DNA from: Torymus aiolomorphi
Taxonomy: Eukaryota; Arthropoda; Insecta; Hymenoptera; Torymidae
Reading direction: 5' to 3'
NCBI GenBank assembly: GCA_036365515.1
Contig: CM070875.1
Coordinates: forward strand, 9,266,501 to 9,330,500
DNA length: 64,000 nucleotides
Positions within the stretch are counted from its first letter, which is position 1; each line of letters opens with the position of its first letter. This document shows, piece after piece, positions 52,424 through 64,000 of this stretch. The position numbers and the translations under genes are program-made. Below the pieces are notes generated by a model that had not been told where the DNA came from, did not search any database, and saw only the letters and a list, made by a program, of their open reading frames with translations.

Positions 52424-52652
52424 GGGTAGACGTACCGGTTCTGGCCACTGTACCATTTTTGGCCACTTTCCCGCTTTTTATAATTTAATTAGTTCATGGC
52501 TAAGCTGTCAGCACCATAGACTGCTTAATTTTCATTTAGAGAAACGAGAGCTATGGCCATCGCCGGTTGTGGCTATGACCATAACTGGTTTTTAGATGGC
52601 CAGAAGCGGTGAAAGAAAATCCTTAATGTGTTCAGAACCGGTACGTCTATCC
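52424..52652. mobile_element. 229-bp MITE with pogo-like ends, TA target duplication
   Basis: Begins GGGTAGACGTACCGGTTC and ends GAACCGGTACGTCTATCC, flanked by TA. The interior also contains inverted TGGCCA-type words. Ends are of the same form as the pogo-like element at 62452. Confidence 0.7.
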
Positions 52653-53146
52653 TACGCTTGCGTTAGCAAGTGTGTTGGCGAGTGGGTTCATGTATCAATA
52701 AAAAAGCCGCTGTCAATTTATTGGCACGTAGCTTCCTCCAAATTAATTTATCGTTCCTATATGTATATTATATAGTTCAAATTTATTCATTTATTTATTA
52801 CACAATACAGGCAATAAGCCCTTAAGTGAATAATCCCTTATATAATTTGAGAATTCGAGATAATCCTTTTTATCTTCGAACGATCTCGAAATTTCGAATA
52901 ATCGAACCGATCTCGAATCTCAAATGGAGTAAAATCTTGATATGATTTGAGAATTCGAGATAATATATTTTGTCCATTATAAGACTTTCATAATAAAACT
53001 TTTTTGTTTTTTTTTATTAGTAATCAAATAAAGAGATTTATATCTATCGCTAAATGTCATTATATAACTTTGAACCGATGCGGAATGTCTTATATCTGAC
53101 ATTCTTGGAAGCTGTTTGGAAATCACACTTCGCGCAAAAATTATTT

Positions 53147-53512
53147 TTTAACATACCCCATCATAAAGTTCGTACTTTATTCCCGCCGAAGTGGGAAAAA
53201 AAGTGCTATATTCATTCCCTACCCCCACTCTAGTCCCCAGCGCCACGCACATGTGTCCTTGCCTTCGGCTCGGGCACAAACAGTGCGTTGCGCTGGAAAC
53301 GAGAGTGAGGTTAGGGAATCAATATGCAGCCTTTTCAGCGGGAAACGAGTACGAACTTTATGATAGTTGTGTTAAAAAGTCGTATATTGCACTCGTGAAT
53401 ACAGTGGGTTGGGCGAACCTGCACGTTTGTCGTCCTTGCTTCGCTCAGGCGCCAACACTCGCGCAGGGAACACACAGCCCACTTTATTCCCTTGGTGCAT
53501 AATATATTATTA
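53147..53512. mobile_element. Hairpin MITE, copy 2 (first copy at 19440-19802)
   Basis: Inverted relative to copy 1: begins ACATACCCCATCATAAAG and ends CCCTTGGTGCATAATATA. The central hairpin CCTTCGGCTCGGGCACAAAC is conserved with changes. The frame open in copy 1 is open here too, on the plus strand at 53191-53502. Confidence 0.7.
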
Positions 53513-54517
53513 TCACTATATCAACAAATGAAGATGTAATGGACCGATTTTTTGGGCAACAAACTCAATCTAACGATATATAAAAGCTAAATCTTTTCCA
53601 AATTTCAGGACAATTGGATTATTTTTACTCTTGTTATCGTGCGACAACGAAAACGCAAACTTTTTATAACATAATTTAAAAAAAAGAAAACAAATGAATA
53701 GAATCTCTCGAAATTTTAACCAAATATAGTCTTCATGAGTGTAATAAGTGGTTAAAATTTTAAGTCGATGAATAAAATATTTTGTTGGTAACTTAATTTA
53801 TGAAATATAAAAACATTTTCCTTAATAACAAATGACAGAGTAAAGATAATTTGAATTTAGAAAAAAAAATGTAGGTAATTTAAATACTTTTCAATAAAAA
53901 TTTGTTATATTAATTAATATTGACTGTAACACAAAAAATCTAAAAAACTAAAAATTCAAAATACGTTTTAGGTTATAAAACAAAAGAAAATCGATCAAAC
54001 CTCAAATCAGTCAGAATACCATTTTTGCTTCCTCATAGACGAAGCTTTGTAACGGTGAAAAAAATTTTCGAGACAAAAAATATTCAAAAAGATGTTTTAA
54101 GGAGCTACATAGCAGTCATGCCGCGGGGCGAGGAGAGGAGTACTCCCCTCGCACCGCGCACCGGCCCCTCTTTACCACGTACATTCGCGCGCAGCCACCA
54201 AGCATGATGTTTTGTTTATGTTTTCGTTAAATACTCGGAAATTCATGCGGTTACACTAGTCGAATTTTCTTTTTATTGCTCTTTCTGCTTTTTAACAAAA
54301 TCGCAATCTATGTCAGTCAGCTGTTTTTGACCGAGTCCCATAGGAGCCCGTGTATAATTTGAAAACTTTCGAATCAAATATTTTAAAAACATGTACAATA
54401 ATAAATATAGAAAAAAATTGTGCGTGCTCCGCATAATTCAAAGAATAATGTGTTCAAATTTCATGATGACCTCTGCATCTTCGTATCGTCTATGTACCTC
54501 CTCCTTAAGGCGATATA

Positions 54518-54635
54518 GGGTAAGTGTGCCAGTTACTGTGCCCTCACCAGTTACTGGATTTTAACATGCATTTAAATGTCCAGTAACTGAAATTTGTCGT
54601 CTGCTTAGGTGGCACAGTAACTGGCATACTTACTC
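54518..54635. mobile_element. 118-bp MITE with pogo-like ends, TA target duplication
   Basis: Begins GGGTAAGTGTGCCAGTTACT and ends AGTAACTGGCATACTTACTC, flanked by TA. Nearly a complete hairpin. Confidence 0.75.
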
Positions 54636-54682
54636 TATGTTGATATTTGTTGATTTTGAGAAATTTTTTTTCGTCAATGTGT

Positions 54683-54706
54683 GTGTGCGTGTCTGTGTGC
54701 ACGCGC

Positions 54707-54736
<30 letters not shown>
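54683..54736. repeat. GT/GC compound microsatellite
   Basis: GT units followed by about eight GTGC tetramers. Confidence 0.8.
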
Positions 54737-54737
<1 letters not shown>

Positions 54738-56610
54738 AATCGATCGATTTTCGTTGGAGAAAGACTATTCTCTTCGTCTCGCGAAAAAAACTCGGTACCC
54801 TAATGGATTTGAGTTTTTACTCATTTTTTTTTTTTGTAACCAAATAGTATATTACATACCTAGGCCGGTAAAATAAGAAATGTCTCAGATCACATGTAAT
54901 TGTCGGCCGAGGCTTCGCCTCGGCCTGAGGCTTTCTTTTTTATTGGCCAAGGTGTGTATACTATTTTTCTGCTCGACGGTGCCGGAAAGCGGCAACTTCG
55001 TTTCGCGCAGCGGCCGGGAAGTTGGCGCTTTCCGGCTGGAGGGCAGAAAAAACAATTTTGAATGTTTAGCTTTTTGATTTTTTTATATCTTACAGCTATT
55101 ATTACATAATATAATGAACTTTTCTTGAAAGGTATTTAAATTACCTATATTTTCTTTTTTTAATATTTAAATTATCTTCACTTTGTCATTTGTTATTAAG
55201 AAAAACGTTTTTTTATTTCATAAATTAATTTCTCAAAAAACATTTTATTTATCGACTTGAAATTTTAACCACTTATTACACTCATTGAAGACTATATTTG
55301 TTTTATAAAAAAATTATTTTAGAAAAATTGTCGCACGATAACAAGAGTAAAAATTATCCAATCGTCCTGAAATTTTGTACAGATGTACACTGTAAAAAGT
55401 ATTTTGTAGAGTTACTACATTAGATGTTGGAAATAAAGATACCACCATCTAATGCGGTAATTTTACACTCAAAATTACAGCATTCAATACTGTAAAAAAA
55501 CTTTTACTCAATCAATTTACATATCGTCAGATCGAGTTCGTTGCCCAAAAAATCTGTACATTACGACCAAAGATATTTCAGGTTAAAAGTTTTGTTTAAA
55601 AATTTTCGAATATCGGTTTTTTCAGAGAGTAATTGATTTATCTACTATAAACATTATCTAAATACGTTTCGCCAGTGAATAAACACTCAATAACGACGAT
55701 TTTATGATTTTATTCTTAAAAAGATAATGTCTTTTATGCAGAATCTTTATATAAAATGAAATAATAATTTTAAAGAATTAGAAAATTATCGTCATGTTAG
55801 ATAAACAATAAATAGAAAAATTAATATTTTCATATATTTAAAGAAAATGTTCGTTAAGTTTGTAAAAATTTACAAACTTAAATTTAGAATAAATTATATT
55901 TTTAAGACATTGCGATCGGCGAATTATCTGTGATCTCCAAAAAATGTCAGTCTCAAATTAAATTGATCATTTCTAGATCAATACATATTTTATTAATTTG
56001 AAAGTCTGAGCTCTAGTTTTATAACTTACCTGTTCTTTTTAAGCTATTTCAATATCAACAACGTATTTCAATAAACAAATTTCACAGTCTATGAATAAAA
56101 ATGTATCGATCGCTGCTAGCATTGTGGTGGTTTCCGTTATCGATGCCAAACATTATTTAATAAAAACGCAAGTTTTTTGTTAAATAACTTTTTTATGAAA
56201 AGAAATAAAGACAATCTCTTGAAAATTTAATTAAATATTGTAACAAATAATTGTAATAATTCGTTAAAATTTCAAATTGATCAAATATTCTCTGAGATAT
56301 CAGTATTAAAAAACATTAAAAAAAATTTTTTGAATATCTGGTCGTGATGATCATTTTATTGTGTTTTTTATGGGCAATGATTTTTTTGTGTAAAATATAA
56401 AATTGTATAATAATAATTGCTTTTTAATGATAAAAAATAAAAAAAGTAAATAAAAAGTCACAAACCATTTAACATAATATAGTCTCACCGTACAAAATAA
56501 AGTATTAAATTTTAAATATTGGAATTAAAACTTAATTAAAGGAATCAGTAAATTAAGTTTGAGGAAGTGTACCAATATCTATGTACCAATGAATTGGCAG
56601 CGGCTTTTAA

Positions 56611-58181
<1,571 letters not shown>

Positions 58182-58532
58182 AGTTTCGCGGAGAAAAACG
58201 AAGACGACGACGAGATAAGAGCAGCAAACAGCACCCACGTGACGTCGGTGTAAAGACGTTGCTCGAACCTGATTTGCCTCAAACTTGATAAACAACGTTT
58301 TTACGTCGCGAAACTTTCAAAATTATAAAACGCCCGGGCTGCTCCTCTGTGCTCATGCCGAAGCAGTTTTACACTTTTCCTGCAATAAAAAGTTAAATAT
58401 AGAGGCGTTGCTTTTTTTTTTTCTTTGACTAGCGAATTTCATTTCGTTGCCGTTCAAGTCGCTTGTGCAGAAGATCAAAACAGTACAGATAAATAGCGTT
58501 CTTCTCACTTCTTTTATCACAGAAAATTTTAA

Positions 58533-59253
58533 GGTGGTTCTTTCATGAATCCCTAGTCAAAGCAGTGCTAAATGAAGAGGGTACCTAAAATTTAAAAAAC
58601 CATAGTTGAAATATGATTTATTTATTTAAAATGATAGAGATAGTCAATGTATTATAAATAAAGTGTATTTAACATGACTAAGATAACTTTTTTAACAAAA
58701 TGTCGATATTTTAGAAACAGCACAAACAATTATTGATAAAACATCTTAATCTTTGTTGTTTCTTAATCGATTTTAATTTTCAAGGTCTCATTTTGTTCCT
58801 TAAGTAATTTCATTTCGACTTGCCCAAGGAAAAATTTAAAATTATTCAAAGCCAAGAAAGTTATAGCCAATTAAGAAGAAATATTTTTTTAACCTCGTGT
58901 ATGAATTTATAAACAATTGGCTATAACTTTCTTGGTTTTCAATAATTTTAAATTTTTCCTTCGGCAAATCTCCATGAAATTACTTAAGGGGCAAAATGAG
59001 ACCTTGAAAATTAAAATCGGTTAAGAAACCAAAAAGATTAAGATGTTTTATCAATCATTGTTTGTGTTGTTTCTAAAATATCAACATTTTGTTAAAAAGC
59101 TATCTTAGTCATGTAAAATACACTTTATTTACAATACATTGGCTATTTCTATCATTTTAAATAAATATATCACATTTCAACTATGGTTTTTTTAATTTTA
59201 GGTACCCTCTTCATTTAGCACTGCTTTGACTAGGGATTCATGAAAGAACCATC
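58533..59253. mobile_element. 721-bp fold-back MITE with TTAA duplication
   Basis: Ends GGTGGTTCTTTCATGAATCC and the complement of GATGGTTCTTTCATG..., with TTAA on both sides. Arms are about 340 bp with modest divergence around a centre near 58873-58915. A second TTAA-using family, unrelated in end sequence to 41793-42478. Confidence 0.85.
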
Positions 59254-62200
59254 TTAACACTAAACTCACGCTGCGCGCTCACTTTGGCGATCATTTTTGA
59301 ATATCCATATAGGCGCTTCTCGCCGCTTTCCTATACTTCGCGGCGATAGTATACGCATGTGTGTGTGTGTGTGTGTATGTGCACACGTATGTGTATGCAG
59401 GACTAGTATCGTTTTTGCCGCTCCCTTTGAGTCCGTGAAAGCGCGCGCGCGCTTTGACGGAGCCGTCATTCGGGTCAAAGCTTTTCGCGTATCTCTTTCT
59501 CACTCACCCGGCCGCCGGCGGCTTATAAAAATACGCCCCGTGTATTTCCCTTTAATATTTTTTCCGCGGAGAATGGAGCGGATAGAAAATTGAGTTTTTT
59601 CGCTATACGTTTGCCTGCTGCCGGCCAATCTTATATATACATGTATTTAAAACTGCGACAGTTTGGCTGTGCCTTTTTTAGTTATTCCCGATAGAGTAAC
59701 TACGTTTATTCAGTTTTTTTTTCTGTAACTATATTTTAGAGTGTATAAACGGATAATAGTGGAATTCTTCTACTATATCCATTTAAATTTAAATGGATTG
59801 TCATGAACAATTAAATATTTTTCACAATGAGTTTTAGGCCAACAATTTACTTATTTTACTTTACTTTGCTTTTGAGTAATGAATGGAATTAAGACGATCA
59901 TCCCTATTAAAATTTTATTGAAGTACTGTAGTTTGAATTCAAACTTTAGCGCTTTTTGCATGAAATCAATGGCGCTTATAGCACTTTTCGACGTCACTTA
60001 TTACGTTAGTACTTTACGCAGTCTAAAAATATAAAATACAGTTGTCGAGGTTACAATGATCGAGGAATACTACATTCTCAAAATACTATACAGATGTTAA
60101 AAAAGATAATACACCAAAAATAAAACAAATCAATAAACCTCAAAAAGTATTCAGAAAAATAATTATATACTTATAGCAAACAATTGATAATGTCGATGAC
60201 ATCAAATTTCATTACCTGTTGTAAGAAATACGCAGTTACTTCTCGATGATTGATCCCATGAGCCAGGTCGGCGTCCTGATGGTTGTTATCGGCGGGTTAT
60301 GAGTTATATCATTTTATATATCGTAATATATGATTATGTATTGATTATATGTAACAAAAATACAATTATATTGTACATTAATTATATATAATGATATATA
60401 ACATTTTTAAACCAAATTTGATGAGAAAGTGTGAGGTTTAGGAAGTTAATGATCTTAAAATACTGTAGTGCTGTTAATAAAAAATAAAAAAAAAAGAAAA
60501 AAGAAATTAAAAATCGAGCTCGATGGATGTATTCTAAATTGTATTACCTGCGATTTAAGAAAAAATTCATACCAATTGATTAATAATTAAAGGCTCTAGC
60601 CTATTTTGTCCATTATAAATCAAAATCCCAACACTGTGCGACGGCATTGATCATCGGTCATTGCGCACGAAGCGCGTTATTCACGGCTAAAAAGAGCGAA
60701 AAAGTGAAACTGTTCGCGCGGAAAATCAGTGCCGAGTGCAATGGATAGTATTTGTGACATCGTGTGTTATGATGTTGATATTTCTAAGACTATTGATAGA
60801 TATTGTTTGCTTGTAAGAGTACAACATTGTGGAGTACAAATAATCTTATAAGTATTAGTGTTTGTTCTCGGTCTTCGGGACCACGAGCCTTCGCGAATAA
60901 ATCTGATATTAAACGATAATATATAGAGACTTTAATTAGACATGTTTATGTTTTATGCCATTAAATTAAAATCATTATGCCATTTGAGTCTTATAAATGC
61001 GATCTTAAATTGTGAACGAGGATTCTGCTGTCCGCGATCGGTCAATGCATTGACTGGCGGGTCCTCGGACTCTCACCGCCCCGCGACTTTTATTTTGACA
61101 CGCTTAATTGACAAGAATGAGCTCTCGAAGTGTCGTCATATAAACTATCGGGTGTTGAGCTCTTATTCCACACTGTTAAAAATAACTTGAAATTTCATAG
61201 ATATTTAAGTTACAAATGTAACTGAAATTTAAAAACTTTGTTACTGGAAGTAGGTTTAAAGTATGTGCACATAATATATAATGTATATTTGTATTAAATG
61301 TCATGCGAATTTACAAAAATTTTTGAATTACGTAAGTGAAATTTCAAATCTCAACAACTGAAAAGAAGTTAATGTAAACATGCATAAAATTTAATGTATA
61401 TAAATTAAATATTATGCATATAAAACCAAAATTTCAATGTTAACTTTAATACAAACCGCATTAAATTTCAAATACAATTTTAGTCTTGATTTTAAAGCAC
61501 ATTATGAAATTGTCTAGATATTAATTAATACGATATTCAATAAACATGTGCAATAAATTAAAGATTTTTACAACTGAATTTTCAGTTTTGGTGTAAAATT
61601 ATACATACAGTATACAAAATTTTATGAACAGGTACTTTAAATTAAAAAAATTAATTCGTTAACTTCAGTCGCATATTATTAAATTTTCTATACAGTAATG
61701 TATATGAAATTTAATAAACATGCTAAATAAATTTAAGGTTTCGACAACTGAATTTTCAATCAGTTTGTTATATGCATAAATAATAATAATAATTGTTTAT
61801 TTATTAATAATAACTACAATGAAATAATAATTGTAAAGACTCTCCGCGCAGTTATAAATTGGGGAATTTGAATTTCGCGCCAAGCGCGCTGCTTCGCCGA
61901 AAGTCTAGTACCGCGCGCGCCGCTAGGCGGCGCACCCCTTGCCGTCGCGCTTTCCACTGCTGGGCCGGCGCGCTCCGGCTATAAGTCAGGCGTCTTCAAG
62001 GACACCCGGTAGGTGTTTTATAATTCGGAGAATTGCTTTACTATTTGTATTATCTAATTTATAGATTGTTGTGTTTTCGATAAGTAAATCTTACACGAGA
62101 AAAGGTCCTAAAGGGTGTGAGAGATCCGGTAGGTGTCGGAGTGGCAGGCCTTCATCTGCGAGGACTTCGGTTTGTTTTTTTACTCAAAATTGTATGTAAG

Positions 62201-62451
62201 ATAATTACCAAACTTTTCAGTTGCGCGCAAAACATTCGAAAAACATTTGAATAAGTTGTTGTTAGTTACGCGTTAACAACCAAAGAGAGAACCAGACCTT
62301 TGCTAACTCTCGAATTGAGCGGTTGTATATTTACATTGTATAAATTATCTAATTAAAGGAATAATAAAAGGGTTTAAAAATATAATAGTATCTCAATTTA
62401 TCTTGCTCGAAACGCATATTACTCATAAACAATTTACTAGCATAAAATATA
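59254..62451. other. Non-coding interval with a possible short exon
   Basis: A GT run lies near 59359-59380. An ATG at 60741 opens 24 codons to CTT|GTAAGA at 60812/60813, which could be a first coding exon but has no partner. At 61180-61780 AT-rich sequence has internally repeated words (ACAACTGAATTTTCA twice, about 170 bases apart). A CpG-rich patch at 61850-62160 could be a promoter. Nothing is firmly identified. Confidence 0.35.
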
Positions 62452-63914
62452 GGGTAAATGTACCTATCACTGCGGGTGTCCCGTTCACTACGGAATTTTT
62501 AATTCAGATGAATAATACTTTCAAAACATAATATTTCGACTTGAAAAAAATTATCTTAGTATGATATAATTATAATGTATCGATTTGTATCAATTATTGA
62601 CCATTCTCTTTGTTTTATTTATTAATAAAAAAATTTTCAAATTGAGACAGTGTGAAAAGGCTTCGAAACAGCCATTTTCATACCAATCGTGATACCGAAG
62701 AGTCCTCGGCTAAATCATAAAAAATCAATAAAATATGTATTTATTCTTTAGTTTTTTTACCTCCACATCAACTAGAGGCTTTAATTTAATGTATTATCAA
62801 TAGATAAGGTAATTTTTTTCGTTATAATTATAAATAAATGAGCCGCAGCATTAGATACTTAAATATCGTGGATGTGCGCTATTCTGTGGACCAAAGAATA
62901 CAGTTTGCGTACGTATCACGGCGGCGCTACGTCGATTCTCCCTAACCTCCAAAGTTTGGTGTCACGCTCGCGTTTGCGATAGCAATACGTGTTTTCGCTG
63001 TGCTAGGAAATGAGCAGAAAAGAATGATTTATTCTAAAAGTAATTTGAGGGACGCTGTAAATACTGTAAGAGAAGGAAAAACTATTACATCAAGTCGCGC
63101 GTACGGTGTTCCAGAATCTACATTTAGAGCACGCGTTCAGGGCAAGTATGCAGAGAAGAAACCTGTAGCACAACCTATATTGACAGAACAGGAAGAGAGT
63201 GACTTAGTTGAATGGATTTTCAAATGTGCGAGAGACGGTTTTCCTATAACTAAGGACCAATTACTTGCAAGTATACGTCTGTATGTTGTATCCGTGAAAA
63301 GGAGCAATCCTTTCAAAGGTAACTTACCAGGTCGCCACTGGTTTGAATGTTTTTTATCAAGACATACAAATGTAGCACAAAGATTAACAGAAAATGTAAG
63401 CCTTTGTCGAGCCAAAGTTACTGAGCTTGGATTACGTAAAGCTTTGAAGAAATACAATCATATTTAAAAGAAAATGAGTTATTGAATATTGATAAATCTT
63501 GTATCTATAGAACTGTGATGAAACTGCTGTGTCGCTGAATCTATTTAAATGTTCAGTGTTTGTAGAAATTCCTATTTATGTAAATTAAAAAAAAGTGATT
63601 TAATCAAGTAACCTAACCTTTAAATTTACTCGCCTTCATATTACCCCGCAGTGATAGGGACATGCGGCCCGCCGTGATAGGGACAAGCGCCAAATCCATC
63701 CGCAGAATAACGTACAAAATAGCACTTTTACGTAATTATTAATTATTTTATTGTTAGATTTATTTTTAATGGTTGTAATATTTTTTTACATATTTATGAA
63801 AAGCTATTTTATCATTTTACCCTTTTCCCAAAATTTAAAAGTCAAGACGTAAATAGTAACAGTGGGAAAAAGGTGAGAAAAATCGATGTACCGCAGTAAT
63901 AGATACATTTACCC
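62452..63914 (+). mobile_element. 1.46-kb pogo-like DNA transposon, TA target duplication
   Basis: Begins GGGTAAATGTACCTATCACT and ends with GATACATTTACCC, flanked by TA on both sides; the CGCAGTRATA words just inside are also inverted. It codes for the N-terminal part of a pogo/CENP-B-type transposase. The 3' part of the gene is missing, and near 63645-63690 the words GTGATAGGGACA occur twice. Deletion derivative. Confidence 0.8.
63024..63560 (+). pseudogene. Truncated pogo/Tigger-type transposase
   Basis: The first in-frame ATG is at 63024. MIYSKSNLRDAVNTVREGK followed by SRAYGVPESTFRARVQGK is a psq-type helix-turn-helix. ILTEQEESDLVEWIFKCA through GRHWFECFLSRHTNV is the CENP-B/Tc5 DNA-binding domain. 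The frame stops at 63467. In neighbouring frames it continues LKENELLNIDKSCIY, then NCDETAVSLNL, the block holding the first catalytic aspartate of the DDE domain. One frame change near 63455 and a 2-base excess near 63512 separate these pieces. The remaining DDE core is absent, so the protein cannot be catalytic, though the DNA-binding half might still be made. Confidence 0.75.
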
Positions 63915-64000
63915 TACTCTCTTGGTCAGTAGATCAATACGAGTGAAAAGACATCTTTAAATATATATATATTTCAACTACAATCGCTTACTACTGCACC

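Larger units (their letters stand above)
52699..56610. mobile_element. ~3.9-kb composite inverted-repeat element
   Basis: The outer ends (52699-52740 and 56561-56610) are inverted copies containing AAGCCGCTG(T/C)CAATT. Inside, about 53540-53940 pairs with about 55085-55565 over roughly 400 bases; shared words include TTGGGCAACAAACTC / GAGTTCGTTGCCCAA and TGTTATCGTGCGACAA / TTGTCGCACGATAACA. The central kilobase is CpG-richer with a strong hairpin near 54898 (GGCCGAGGCTTCGCCTCGGCC type). Two smaller MITEs (53147-53512 and 54518-54635) have inserted. No transposase frame. Whether outer and inner repeats belong to one element is an inference. Confidence 0.5.

Noticed and set aside
55389..55500. 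Another CACTGTAAAAA-type MITE
   Set aside because: The start matches and there is a local hairpin, but no matching right end with TA could be found.

Overview
This 64-kb window is nuclear DNA of an animal, most likely an insect and plausibly a parasitoid wasp. Genes are few and split by GT-AG introns. Long CT/GA, CA and TA microsatellites are common. CpG-rich promoter-like patches sit in an AT-rich background that is packed with small DNA transposons. The host calls rest on two multi-exon genes. The first (81-2876, +) encodes a small MCRIP/FAM195-family protein. The second (52025-50293, -) encodes an ankyrin-repeat protein with a C-terminal region that resembles the PRANC-type tails of parasitoid-wasp ankyrin proteins. 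Its promoter shows a TATA box and a TCAGT initiator at the proper spacing. Everything else with coding character belongs to mobile elements.

Layout. 1-3.4 kb: MCRIP-like gene. 3.4-6.8 kb: AT-rich, no gene. 6.76-9.69 kb: a 2.9-kb DNA transposon with ~670-bp inverted terminal repeats and a decayed transposase. 10.2-11.6 kb and 31.8-32.6 kb: CpG-rich patches that could be 5' exons or promoters. 13.9-17 kb: three fold-back elements, one holding a 5S-rRNA-derived segment. 18.8-25.2 kb: a large CT microsatellite broken up by a 5'-truncated and then a near full-length CR1/Jockey-type non-LTR retrotransposon, both reading to the right. 26.8-28.0 kb: a 1.2-kb inverted-repeat element. 28.0-31.8 kb: a second CT-bracketed retrotransposon, on the minus strand, containing a nested second retrotransposon and two MITEs. 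36.4-48.9 kb: a dense series of fold-back elements and MITEs, including a hAT derivative with 8-bp target duplications and two tRNA-like inserts. 50.3-52.1 kb: the ankyrin gene. 52.4-59.3 kb: more inverted-repeat elements. 62.45-63.91 kb: a pogo-like transposon with a truncated transposase.

The most interesting pattern is that three retrotransposon copies, each with a different 5' end, are bounded on both sides by CT arrays that always read CT on the element's sense strand. Five of the six long CT/GA arrays in the window lie at such junctions. This suggests a CR1/Jockey-group retrotransposon that targets (TC)n microsatellites, or that makes CT tails which later copies reuse. A second pattern is that three fold-back elements carry sequences derived from RNA polymerase III genes (5S, tRNA, tRNA) between their inverted repeats.

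All boundaries were read by eye. No database search, folding or alignment program was used.
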